Position numbers and translations under genes: made by a program. This document shows positions 8,251-15,951 of a DNA stretch of 64,000 nt, piece by piece. This stretch comes from Lachnospiraceae bacterium UBA5899 (lineage in GTDB: Bacteria; Bacillota; Clostridia; Lachnospirales; Lachnospiraceae): the NCBI GenBank assembly GCA_002432425.1, contig DJEL01000017.1, forward strand, positions 1-64,000. Direction: 5' to 3'. Position 1 is the stretch's first letter. Every line of letters begins with the position of its first letter. A model generated the notes under the pieces. That model did no database searches, was not told the DNA's origin, and saw only the letters and a program-made list of their open reading frames with translations.

Positions 8251-9690
8251 ATGAAATACATTGGTTTTATACTTCTTGCAGTGCTCGCAGTCATCCTGCT
8301 GCTTCTGCTCATTGCGGTCATCCGGACACTTCTGATGCCGTCAAAAACATCGACCTATATAGCGAAAGAATCCGAGGAAGAGTCCCTGGCGCTGGCACGG
8401 AAACTTTCTAAAATGGTGCAGTACGATACCACCTCACATGCCAATGTGCCGGAAGTGGAAAAGTTTTTGGGATTCCATAAGGTATTGGAAGAACTGTTTC
8501 CGCTGGTGCATGAAAAACTGGAAAAAACGGAAATTGACGGGAACCTGCTTTTTTACTGGAAAGGAAAGAGTTCACAGAAGCCCATTCTTTTGATGAGTCA
8601 TCAGGATGTGGTTCCTGCGGAAGGGGAGTGGGTGCATGAGCCTTTTTCCGGAGATATTGCGGACGGTAAGGTATGGGGCAGAGGAACCTCCGATACCAAA
8701 GCTTCGGTCATGGCATTTTTCCAGGCGGTGGAAGAGCTGCTGGCGGAAGGCTTTGTACCGCCTGCCGATGTGTATCTGGCATCTTCCTGCACGGAAGAGT
8801 GGGGCGGGGACGGTGCACCCAAGATCGTGGCAGAGCTTCAGAAAAGAGGCATTGAATTATTCTTAGTATGCGATGAAGGCGGCGGAATCATCACGGAGCC
8901 TATCGGAGGCATCCACGGTAATTTTGCCATGGTAGGTGTGTTTGAAAAAGGAAAGGGCGATGTAAAGTTTACCGCCAGAAGCAACGGAGGTCATGCAAGT
9001 ACTCCCGTAAAAGGAACTCCCATTGCCAGGCTGGCAGCTTTTGTCAATGAAGTAGAGACTCATTCTCCGTTCCGGAAAAAAATGCTGCCGGAAGTCGCAG
9101 CTATGTTTACCCGGCTGGCTCCGTATGCGGGCTTTGGAATGAAATTGATCTTCGGCAATCTGTGGTTGTTCCGGCCGCTGTTAAATGCGGTTCTGCCGGC
9201 CATCAGCGCACAGGCGGGAGCCATGTTAAAGACAACCATTGCGTTTACCGTACAGAAGGGCGCCGATGCCTATAACGTATTGCCGCAGGAAGCCTATGTG
9301 GGAGCCAATATGCGTTTCATTCCCCATCAGGGAGAAAAGGAAAGCCTGGAGATTATCCGGAAAATAGCCGCAAAGCATGGATTGGAAACCGAAGTTTTGC
9401 ATGCCAATGATTACACAGAGCCCGTGGACATTCACGGAGAGGCGTTCCGCCTTGTGGAGCAGACCATTGCGGAAACCTTTCCGGGACTTCCGGCAAGTCC
9501 GTACGTGATGACGGGAGCAACCGATGCCCGGTTCTACCAGCCGGTATGCAAGAGCTGTATCCGATTTGCCCCGGTGGTTTACGGACCGGAGCAGATGAAG
9601 GGAATGCACGGACTGAATGAAAACATTGAGTACAACTGCCTGCCGGGAGCCGTACGGTTTTATAAAAACCTGATTAAGGCAGAGAAATAG
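8251..9690 (+). CDS. M20-family metallopeptidase / amidohydrolase, membrane-anchored
   Basis: The 479-residue protein begins with one long hydrophobic helix (about 5-30), so it is probably tethered to the membrane. The di-zinc catalytic core follows: LMSHQDVVPAEG (His117, Asp119), GRGTSDTKAS with the bridging Asp, the EEW catalytic and ligand pair, and CDEGGG. Length and motifs fit the carboxypeptidase-S / Gly-Xaa group rather than the shorter aminoacylases. It is the last gene of the AcnX operon. It may release proline- or hydroxyproline-type amino acids from peptides, but substrate is inference. A stop and weak hairpin follow before the next promoter. Confidence 0.85.
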   Translation: MKYIGFILLAVLAVILLLLLIAVIRTLLMPSKTSTYIAKESEEESLALARKLSKMVQYDTTSHANVPEVEKFLGFHKVLEELFPLVHEKLEKTEIDGNLLFYWKGKSSQKPILLMSHQDVVPAEGEWVHEPFSGDIADGKVWGRGTSDTKASVMAFFQAVEELLAEGFVPPADVYLASSCTEEWGGDGAPKIVAELQKRGIELFLVCDEGGGIITEPIGGIHGNFAMVGVFEKGKGDVKFTARSNGGHASTPVKGTPIARLAAFVNEVETHSPFRKKMLPEVAAMFTRLAPYAGFGMKLIFGNLWLFRPLLNAVLPAISAQAGAMLKTTIAFTVQKGADAYNVLPQEAYVGANMRFIPHQGEKESLEIIRKIAAKHGLETEVLHANDYTEPVDIHGEAFRLVEQTIAETFPGLPASPYVMTGATDARFYQPVCKSCIRFAPVVYGPEQMKGMHGLNENIEYNCLPGAVRFYKNLIKAEK

Positions 9691-9805
9691 AAAATATATC
9701 CGGGAAAATACCGCCTACAGCATGCAAATGCCGTGCAGACAGTATTTTTTGCACGAAGAACGCTGGCAACGTGCGTACTTTATAATGGAAATGCCACGAT
9801 ACATA

Positions 9806-9814
9806 TGGTATAAT
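9806..9814 (+). promoter_or_regulatory. Extended -10 promoter element of the zinc ribbon-speD island
   Basis: TGGTATAAT is seen 42 bp before the zinc-ribbon start. A second TATAAT lies at 9781-9786. No strong -35 matches either. An inverted repeat GCACG/CGTGC spans 9751-9774 just upstream. Confidence 0.45.
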
Positions 9815-9855
9815 AAATAAAATTTGTTCGTTTACGTGAAAAAGGTGGAATTTCT

Positions 9856-10167
9856 ATGGAAACAAGGATTGAGGGTCTCTGGGACTGTGCATATTGCGGA
9901 AAGAAGGGGATTAAGGCCCGCTTTGACGCATGTACTTCCTGCGGAAGAGCCCGTGGCGTGGAAACCGTTTTTTACCTGCCGGAGGATATAGAGGCAGCAA
10001 CACTGACGGAAAAAGAAAAGGCCATGACGACCAATGAGCCGGACTGGTTGTGCGAATACTGCGGAGCATACAATCGTTCCGATGCCATAAACTGCAGTAA
10101 ATGCGGAGCATCAAAGGCAGAATCGAAGACCAATTACGGAAGGAGGGGAACATGGCAATACAGCTGA
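9856..10167 (+). CDS. Small double zinc-ribbon protein (RanBP2-type fingers)
   Basis: The 103-residue protein has two C-x2-C-x11/10-C-x2-C fingers: Cys11, Cys14, Cys26, Cys29 and Cys66, Cys69, Cys80, Cys83. Each is preceded by a tryptophan (LWDC, DWLC) as in RanBP2-type fingers. Between them is a charged, likely helical linker. Such fingers bind RNA or protein partners. The last 16 bases overlap the speD start, so the two are translationally coupled. Role in the polyamine island is unknown; a scaffold for the membrane complex made by the following genes is one possibility. Confidence 0.75.
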   Translation: METRIEGLWDCAYCGKKGIKARFDACTSCGRARGVETVFYLPEDIEAATLTEKEKAMTTNEPDWLCEYCGAYNRSDAINCSKCGASKAESKTNYGRRGTWQYS

Positions 10168-10547
10168 TTGCGGATTTATATGAGTGTTCGGAAATCATAG
10201 ATGATACGGAAGCCATTAAGACGGCGGCGCACCGGGCCATAGAATATGTAGGTGCGGATATTGTGGAGGAATGCATTCACAAATTTGAACCCATCGGTGT
10301 GACCTATTTTGCGGTAATCTCTACTTCTCATTTTTCGGTACATACATGGCCCGAATACGGGTATGCGGCAGTGGATATCTTTTCCTGTACGGATGAAGTG
10401 GTGGAAGGAATTGCGGAAATACTGAAGGAGCTGTTCGGAGCAGGCAGAATTGTGATGCGTTCCGTGCAGAGAGAGATTGCACCCGGACCGGGACGTCCGG
10501 CAGAGGTGGCTGATACGGAACAGAAGCAAAGCCGTCAAAGAAGATAG
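10152..10547 (+). CDS. speD: S-adenosylmethionine decarboxylase proenzyme
   Basis: The 131-residue protein is a prokaryotic class 1B AdoMet decarboxylase. It makes decarboxylated SAM, the aminopropyl donor for spermidine. Self-cleavage creates a pyruvoyl group at Ser59 in the STSHFSVHTWPEYG segment. His64 and Cys79 sit at the same spacing as the processing and proton-donor residues of the Thermotoga enzyme (5 and 15 residues on). ATG 10152 is preferred to the in-frame ATG at 10101 because GGAGGGG precedes it and family members begin at this point. Gene order (zinc ribbon, speD, DUF4178, DUF350, membrane spermidine synthase) links it to a membrane-associated polyamine island. Confidence 0.93.
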   Translation: MAIQLIADLYECSEIIDDTEAIKTAAHRAIEYVGADIVEECIHKFEPIGVTYFAVISTSHFSVHTWPEYGYAAVDIFSCTDEVVEGIAEILKELFGAGRIVMRSVQREIAPGPGRPAEVADTEQKQSRQRR

Positions 10548-10568
10548 TGGCAAAGGGGGAAGAAGAGA

Positions 10569-11648
10569 ATGAGTTATCAGGTGGGAACACTGCTTAACAT
10601 CAATGGTCTTGCAGGAAAGGTGATCGGTTTTATCCGGTATGAAAATACACAGGATCCGGGAAAATTCTGGACAGAGTACCGGCTACGGACGCAAAAAGGA
10701 GAAGCATGGCTTTCCTGTGATGATTTTTACAATGAGTATTCGGTTTCCTGGCCGGCAAACGATGTGGACGGCAGAATCGGACCGGAATGGCATAAGGTGG
10801 ACGAAGGAACCCAGGTGGTCAGAAGCTACGGCGGAGATGTGGATGTGGACCCGGGAGAGCGGGCAACGTTTTTGGAGTTTGAAGACGAATCCGAGGACCA
10901 TACCCTGTCGGTGGAGATGTGGAGCGACGGAACGGAATACTCTAAGGGAGAATATGTAGAAAAAGAACAGATTGTGGTAACCGGGTTTGAAAAACCGAAA
11001 AACAGTGCGAAGGGACTGGGGATTGTTGTTGCCCTTATTGTCTTGTTTATGTTTATACCGCCTATTTTTACTACGTTGTCTTCCGGTATGGCTGTCAACA
11101 GCAAAAAGATTTCCTCGTATCTGGAATCCACAGTTAAATATAATTATAAGACTTCCATTACGGGAAATGAGAACCAGACGGCAACAGTATATGAGTATTT
11201 TATAGATGCTACCACGGATGATGTGGCAAAGGACATTATCGAGGGTGTGGACGGCAATACGATTTCCGTAACCCAGAAGGATGATGAGTCAGATGCGGAA
11301 ATAGCAATCCTTACCAAAAAGGAATACTGTCTGATTTACCATCCGGAATCGGAAGAAAATGTAGTGTATGTACAGATATCGAACCGTAAGTACAATTACA
11401 CCTCGGACAATTCCCCGTACAGAAGTTCCGGTTCCGATACAAGCTGGTACCGAAGTCATTATTACAGCTCGGGATATTCTTCGGATGCAAATTCCTACAA
11501 GAGCACGCCTTCGGCGTATTCCATGTATGACGGCTCCACCGTACATAATATCGGCAACGGCTACTTTGATTCCTATTCCAATTCCGTAAGACAGTCGAGC
11601 ATCAACAGCCGGAATTCCTCAAGCGGAGGAATCAGCAGCGGAAAGTAA
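10569..11648 (+). CDS. DUF4178 protein with one membrane helix and a Ser-rich tail
   Basis: Residues 1-140 form a DUF4178-type beta-rich domain, with repeated tryptophan/aspartate segments (KFWTEYRLRTQKGEAWLSCD). A single hydrophobic helix at about 150-171 follows, and then an extracytoplasmic domain. The last 80 residues are a low-complexity Ser/Tyr/Asn-rich tail. DUF4178 proteins are known neighbours of SpeD, DUF350 and membrane-type spermidine synthases. No biochemical function is established that I can cite. The gene is 21 bp behind speD and 54 bp before the DUF350 gene, with good ribosome sites on both. Confidence 0.8.
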   Translation: MSYQVGTLLNINGLAGKVIGFIRYENTQDPGKFWTEYRLRTQKGEAWLSCDDFYNEYSVSWPANDVDGRIGPEWHKVDEGTQVVRSYGGDVDVDPGERATFLEFEDESEDHTLSVEMWSDGTEYSKGEYVEKEQIVVTGFEKPKNSAKGLGIVVALIVLFMFIPPIFTTLSSGMAVNSKKISSYLESTVKYNYKTSITGNENQTATVYEYFIDATTDDVAKDIIEGVDGNTISVTQKDDESDAEIAILTKKEYCLIYHPESEENVVYVQISNRKYNYTSDNSPYRSSGSDTSWYRSHYYSSGYSSDANSYKSTPSAYSMYDGSTVHNIGNGYFDSYSNSVRQSSINSRNSSSGGISSGK

Positions 11649-11702
11649 CAAAAACAGTTAAAAGAAACTAAAAACAGCCAACAGGTAAAAGGAGAAAAGT
11701 GT

Positions 11703-12125
11703 ATGTTAACAGTAGCATTGGAAACAGTAGTGTATCTTGGGGTAGGTCTTGTCATGATGATGCTTGGCTATTTTATCATCGATCTGGTCATTCCGGTGGA
11801 TTTTCCGCAGGAAATCCGGGAGGGAAATAAAGCGGTAGGCTGGGTGTCTGCGGGAATTTATGCCAGTCTCGGGTTTGTCATCCGTTCCGCCATCATTTCC
11901 AATACGGTGGGCGAGGCGGTAGAATTGCTGCAGGGAGTGCTGGATACCGTAACCTTTGCGGGCATCGGTATTGTGGCATTTATCGTTGCTTACTTCTTAG
12001 TGGATCTGGTAAACCGGAAATTTAATTTTAATGTGGCGCTGAAGGAAAAGAATGAAGCAGCCGGTATTATGATTTTCGGTATCTTTCTGGGTATTGCGTT
12101 TATCGTAAGCGGTGTCATCCAGTAA
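11703..12125 (+). CDS. DUF350-family membrane protein
   Basis: The 140-residue protein has four membrane helices arranged as two similar halves: MLGYFIIDLVIPVDFPQEI and FLVDLVNRKFNFNVALKEKN each follow a hydrophobic pair of helices. This internal duplication is the DUF350 signature (YjfL-like in E. coli). Members often sit beside spermidine synthase fusions. It probably forms a membrane module for the island. The start at 11703 has AAAAGGAG upstream. Confidence 0.85.
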   Translation: MLTVALETVVYLGVGLVMMMLGYFIIDLVIPVDFPQEIREGNKAVGWVSAGIYASLGFVIRSAIISNTVGEAVELLQGVLDTVTFAGIGIVAFIVAYFLVDLVNRKFNFNVALKEKNEAAGIMIFGIFLGIAFIVSGVIQ

Positions 12126-12179
12126 TGTACGGCGTGACCGTGATAAATCATTTTACAAAGCAGACGGAAGGAAAACGAC

Positions 12180-13685
12180 ATGAGTAAGAAATACAGGCTT
12201 CTGATGCTGACAACCCTGATTATTTCAGGCTGTTCCATGTGTTATGAACTGATTATCAGTGCGGTAAGTTCCTACCTTTTGGGAAACAGCACACTGCAGT
12301 ATTCCATAACCATCGGACTATATATGGCAGCACTGGGTTTTGGATCTTATATTTCCAAATATTTTAAGAAAAATCTGTTTCACGTATTTGTCACAATTGA
12401 GTTAAGCATTGGCGTGGTTGGGGGCGTAAGCTCCCTTCTGCTTTTTCTTTCCAATATTTACATCAGCAATTATGCGGCTGTCATGTATGCGGAAATTCTT
12501 TTAATCGGCACGCTGGCCGGAGCGGAAATCCCCATTATGACAAGGATTATTGAAGCGGATGAAAATAATCTGTCGGTAACACTTTCCTCCATTTTCAGCT
12601 TTGACTACATTGGGGGGCTCTTAGGCTCTATTGCGTTTCCTTTACTCCTTCTGCCGCAGCTTGGCTATTTTGCCACATCATTTCTGTGCGGACTCCTGAA
12701 TATTGCAGCTGCCATGCTGATTTTGTGGCGGTTTGGAGAGCGGGTGGAAAACATCCGGATTTACCGTGTGATTGCGGGAATTCTTGCTATAGGAATGGCA
12801 GTGGGAATCCTGTTTGCGGACAATATTTCCAACAGCATTGAAGACGGACTGTACAGAGACCATATTATCTATATGGAGCAGACACAGTATCAGAAAATAG
12901 TTATGACGAAGCATCGGGATGATGTGCGGCTTTACATAGACGGAAACTGCCAGTTTTCCACGGCGGATGAATACCGCTATCATGAAGCACTGGTCCATGT
13001 TCCCATGAGTGAACTTTCTAAAAGGGAGGACGTACTCATTCTGGGGGGCGGAGACGGTATGGCGGTTCGGGAAGTTCTCAAATACGATGAGGTAAAGGAC
13101 ATTACCCTTGTGGATCTGGATGCCGAGATGATACGCATCTGTTCCACCAATCCCAACATTACGGAAATCAACGAAAACAGCCTGCAATCGGAAAAGCTGC
13201 ATGTGATTAATACGGATGCCTATGAATATCTGGAAAAGTCGGAGGATGTGTTTGACCTGATCATCGTGGATCTGCCGGATCCGAACAGTGAGTCCTTAAA
13301 TAAGCTGTACTCCAATATTTTTTACCGGATGTGCGGAAATCATCTGAAGGATGATGGAGTTATGGTGGTGCAGTCCACCAGCCCCTACTATGCCACAAAA
13401 GCTTTCTGGTGTATCAATCATACCATCGAAAGCGAAGGATTCTGTGTAAAACCGTATCATTTGCAGGTGCCGGCATTCGGGGATTGGGGATTCAATATGG
13501 CAAGCCGGAAGGAACTGAAGGAAGAACTGACTTTTGATGTGGAGACAAAGTACTTAAGCACGGAGAATGTATCCGCACTTTTCCTGTTCGGAAAGGACGA
13601 AATGGCGGAAGATGTGGAGATCAACCGGCTTACCAGACCGGTGCTGATGGAATACTATAATAAGGCAGTGGAGAAGTGGGACTAA
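12180..13685 (+). CDS. Membrane-fused spermidine synthase (polyamine aminopropyltransferase)
   Basis: The 501-residue protein joins about seven N-terminal membrane helices (to about residue 215) to a Rossmann aminopropyltransferase domain. The cytosolic part has YRYHEALVHVPMS, the nucleotide site LILGGGDGMAVREVLKYDEV (GGGDG near 288), VDLDAEMI and VDLPDPNSESLNKLYS. It would transfer an aminopropyl group from the SpeD product to putrescine or a related amine, perhaps at the membrane. It closes the SpeD-DUF4178-DUF350 island. A soluble aminopropyltransferase at 36.5 kb is a second enzyme of the same fold. Which amine each uses cannot be read from sequence. Confidence 0.85.
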   Translation: MSKKYRLLMLTTLIISGCSMCYELIISAVSSYLLGNSTLQYSITIGLYMAALGFGSYISKYFKKNLFHVFVTIELSIGVVGGVSSLLLFLSNIYISNYAAVMYAEILLIGTLAGAEIPIMTRIIEADENNLSVTLSSIFSFDYIGGLLGSIAFPLLLLPQLGYFATSFLCGLLNIAAAMLILWRFGERVENIRIYRVIAGILAIGMAVGILFADNISNSIEDGLYRDHIIYMEQTQYQKIVMTKHRDDVRLYIDGNCQFSTADEYRYHEALVHVPMSELSKREDVLILGGGDGMAVREVLKYDEVKDITLVDLDAEMIRICSTNPNITEINENSLQSEKLHVINTDAYEYLEKSEDVFDLIIVDLPDPNSESLNKLYSNIFYRMCGNHLKDDGVMVVQSTSPYYATKAFWCINHTIESEGFCVKPYHLQVPAFGDWGFNMASRKELKEELTFDVETKYLSTENVSALFLFGKDEMAEDVEINRLTRPVLMEYYNKAVEKWD

Positions 13686-13700
13686 AAACGGGAGCAGGCA

Positions 13701-14432
13701 ATGGGTAACGAAGCAGGCGAATGGATTATGCATGGAGTAGAATGGGATGACCCGGAGTGTCTTCATACGGTAGAGGAAGCAATCGCATATATCAATGAAG
13801 AGGGATTTCTTCCGCTGTTTAAGAATGACATTCCGGGGTTTTCCCTGGAAGAAAGAACGGCGCCGGAGTACTGGTGGTGTGATATTCCGGAGAAAGACCC
13901 CTGGCTATGGCGGGCAATTATAGCCGGGAAACGCGATATCGTATACGGCAAGTTCTTCGATAAAAAAGCCGGTTTTATATCTAAAAAATGGCTGCCGGTG
14001 TTTGCCAACTACCGGCGGGACGGATATGATTTTGATGCTCTGTATGAGGACGGAAAAGCACCTTTGAAGCACAAAAGAATTATGGAAAATTTCATGGACG
14101 GGAATGAGGACGCGGAAATATTTTCCAGTGAATTAAAGAAGCTTGCAGGTTTTGGCAAGGAAGGCTATAAGGGCTTTGAGGGTGCGGTTACCGGGCTTAT
14201 GATGCAGACATATCTTTGCAACTGCGACTTTAAGAAGCGAGTCAATAAAAAAGGCGCAGAATACGGCTGGGACGTGGCGGTGTATTCATCACCGGAGCAC
14301 CTGTTCGGCTATGGCTATGTGACCTCCCGCTATAAGGACGACCCACAGGAGTCATGGCGGCAGATAGTGGAGCACATGCATGAAATTTATCCGATAGCGG
14401 CGGATGGGCAGATAAGAAAATTGCTGAAATAG
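13701..14432 (+). CDS. AlkZ-related (winged-helix DNA glycosylase-like) protein
   Basis: The 243-residue protein resembles the family annotated as AlkZ-related, recognised by FLPLFKNDIPGFSLEERT, EYWWCDIPEKDPWLWRAIIA, YGKFFDKKAGFISKKWLP and NYRRDGYDFD. It is about two-thirds the length of true AlkZ/YcaQ glycosylases and lacks the usual QxQ catalytic motif as far as I can see. A DNA-repair role is therefore doubtful and the name reflects fold only. It starts 15 bp after the spermidine synthase and may share its transcript. Confidence 0.6.
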   Translation: MGNEAGEWIMHGVEWDDPECLHTVEEAIAYINEEGFLPLFKNDIPGFSLEERTAPEYWWCDIPEKDPWLWRAIIAGKRDIVYGKFFDKKAGFISKKWLPVFANYRRDGYDFDALYEDGKAPLKHKRIMENFMDGNEDAEIFSSELKKLAGFGKEGYKGFEGAVTGLMMQTYLCNCDFKKRVNKKGAEYGWDVAVYSSPEHLFGYGYVTSRYKDDPQESWRQIVEHMHEIYPIAADGQIRKLLK

Positions 14433-14586
14433 AAAATGGCATATTTGAAAAGACGCATTTTTTAAGAAAAGATATGTTATTGCGGACGGGGACGGTAATT
14501 TCAAACCTCATCACGGAAAATACAGCGGCTTTGCGGCGCAGATTATCCAGCATGAGATAGACCACTGTTGTGGGGTGATAATTTAA
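14433..14586 (+). pseudogene. Remnant of a peptide deformylase gene
   Basis: Read in the frame ending at TAA 14584-14586, the stretch gives KKRYVIADGDGNF, then GKYSGFAAQIIQHEIDHC and GVII. The HEIDH motif is the metal-binding and catalytic signature of peptide deformylase, and the ending matches the short clostridial type. An upstream piece (ENGIFEKTHFLRKD) is in a different frame, and the first two-thirds of the gene, with the G-x-G-x-A-A-x-Q and EGCLS motifs, is absent. The remnant begins directly after the AlkZ-related stop, so a deletion has probably removed the N-terminus. Confidence 0.75.
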
Positions 14587-14656
14587 TTAGGAATTAGTCG
14601 AGATAGGTGAAAATTGATTAGTAATAATTTTAAGTAGGACGAAATCAGTTTTGTAT

Positions 14657-14710
14657 TATAATTCAATAAACATGTGCCACAAATGGATAAAAAAATTGAA
14701 ATTGTGGCAC
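14657..14710 (+). promoter_or_regulatory. -10 box and 9-bp inverted repeat before the flavoprotein gene
   Basis: TATAAT is at 14657-14662 in an AT-rich spacer. GTGCCACAA (14674-14682) and TTGTGGCAC (14702-14710) are perfect inverted arms with a 19-nt AT-rich loop. No T-run follows, so an operator or leader hairpin is more likely than a terminator. Confidence 0.5.
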
Positions 14711-14765
14711 TAAAATCAGATAATCCTTGTTTTAACAGGCAGAGCTTGCGTTTGACAGGAAGGGA

Positions 14766-15635
14766 ATGAAGACCAATATGACAAAGGAACAATTCAAAAC
14801 AGCCCGGGAATACTGGAGCAAAAAAGAACAGATAAAAATGCCGGAGGAACAGCTGAAGCAGGCAATCGAGGCGTATATTGGCGAAAACAATACCTGCGCA
14901 CTGGCAACGGGAACTGGCGATTATGTCAGATGCACACCCATCGAGTACAGTTATCATGACGGAAAGTTCTGGATGTTTTCTGAGGGCGGTAAAAAGTTTA
15001 TCGGTCTGGAAAAGAATGACAATGTGAGTCTTGCTATTTTTGATAAATACGACGGTTTTGGAAATTTAAGAAGCCTGCAGGTAACGGGAACGGCAGAAAT
15101 AGTGGAGCCGTTTTCCGAGGTTTACAATGCGCATGCGGATTATAAAAAAATTCCCATAGGGGCACTGCAGAATTTGCAGCCGCCCATGAATTTAATCTGT
15201 GTGACGCCGGTGAAAATCGAGGCATTGTTTTCGGAGTTTAAGAAGGACGGTTACAGCAGCCGCCAGACTTATGTTTACGAAAAGGCAGGGGAGCAGGACG
15301 ATGCAGTCGATTATCTGTATAAAATTACGGTGGAAATCGATGACGAAAAGGTACGCACTCTTGGGGAACATGACTTGGATGCCGTGTACCGAACCGTACG
15401 CGATACGTTTACCCGGTGTGATTTTACGGAACGGTCGAAGGATAACCACAAACTGATTTTTACCATCGAAGACCGCAAGGATGCATTCAGCGATGTGGGA
15501 CTTGTCACAAACGCCCTGCATGACAGTTGGCTCGGAAAGTACATAAAGAGAATGGACTGGTACGATGCCGGTGACGGCAGTACGGAAGATGTGCTGGCAG
15601 AAATCCGCAGCTTTGAAAGTAAGCACGGTAAATAA
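14766..15635 (+). CDS. Pyridoxamine 5'-phosphate oxidase-fold flavoprotein with extra C-terminal domain
   Basis: The N-terminal half (about 20-150) is a split-barrel flavin/heme-binding fold: CALATGTGDYVRCTPIEYSY, FWMFSEGGKKFIGLEKN and VTGTAEIV are typical strand and FMN-phosphate regions. The rest (to 289) is an additional alpha/beta domain I do not recognise, starting near YLYKITVEIDDEKV. Such proteins reduce or sequester flavin-linked substrates; the partner is unknown. AGGA at 14757-14760 is spaced for ATG 14766; ATG 14778 is an alternative start. A small Cys-containing protein follows 19 bp later. Confidence 0.7.
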   Translation: MKTNMTKEQFKTAREYWSKKEQIKMPEEQLKQAIEAYIGENNTCALATGTGDYVRCTPIEYSYHDGKFWMFSEGGKKFIGLEKNDNVSLAIFDKYDGFGNLRSLQVTGTAEIVEPFSEVYNAHADYKKIPIGALQNLQPPMNLICVTPVKIEALFSEFKKDGYSSRQTYVYEKAGEQDDAVDYLYKITVEIDDEKVRTLGEHDLDAVYRTVRDTFTRCDFTERSKDNHKLIFTIEDRKDAFSDVGLVTNALHDSWLGKYIKRMDWYDAGDGSTEDVLAEIRSFESKHGK

Positions 15636-15654
15636 AGGAAAGGATGTGTTTTGC

Positions 15655-15879
15655 ATGGAAATTAAGAGTATTCTGATAAAGGACACGACCAGAGAAGAAA
15701 GAATTCGTATTGTGCAGGAGGGCTTAAGCCAGTGCGGAGGAGCCTGCGATTTCTGCAATGGATGCGATAATTTAGGCGGTGGTTCCGTGGACACGTTCTA
15801 TGAACCCTATATTAACGGGGAAAAAGAACTGTGGGAAATCAACGAGGAATACAGAAAAGGCTCCGGACTGGTAAGATAA
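15655..15879 (+). CDS. Small Cys-rich protein, paralogue of the one at 23.8 kb
   Basis: The 74-residue protein starts MEIKSILIKDTTREERIRIV and has a cysteine cluster, CGGACDFCNGC, at about 28-38. It ends with a helix containing EPYINGEKELWEINEEYRKG. The 79-residue protein at 23786-24025 shares the LIKDTTREER..IV opening and the Y-I-[DN]-G-[KE]-KEL..IN segment but retains fewer cysteines. I do not know a named function. The cysteine set could hold a metal or Fe-S cluster. Both copies lie next to flavin-binding proteins, suggesting a redox link (inference). The longer frame starting at 15565 lies inside the preceding gene and is not preferred. Confidence 0.65.
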   Translation: MEIKSILIKDTTREERIRIVQEGLSQCGGACDFCNGCDNLGGGSVDTFYEPYINGEKELWEINEEYRKGSGLVR

Positions 15880-15951
15880 ACGGGGCAATTTCGGCGGAGA
15901 GGAAGTCCTTGATTATGAGAACAATCCGGTGCAGGCAAGGGAGCAATAAAT

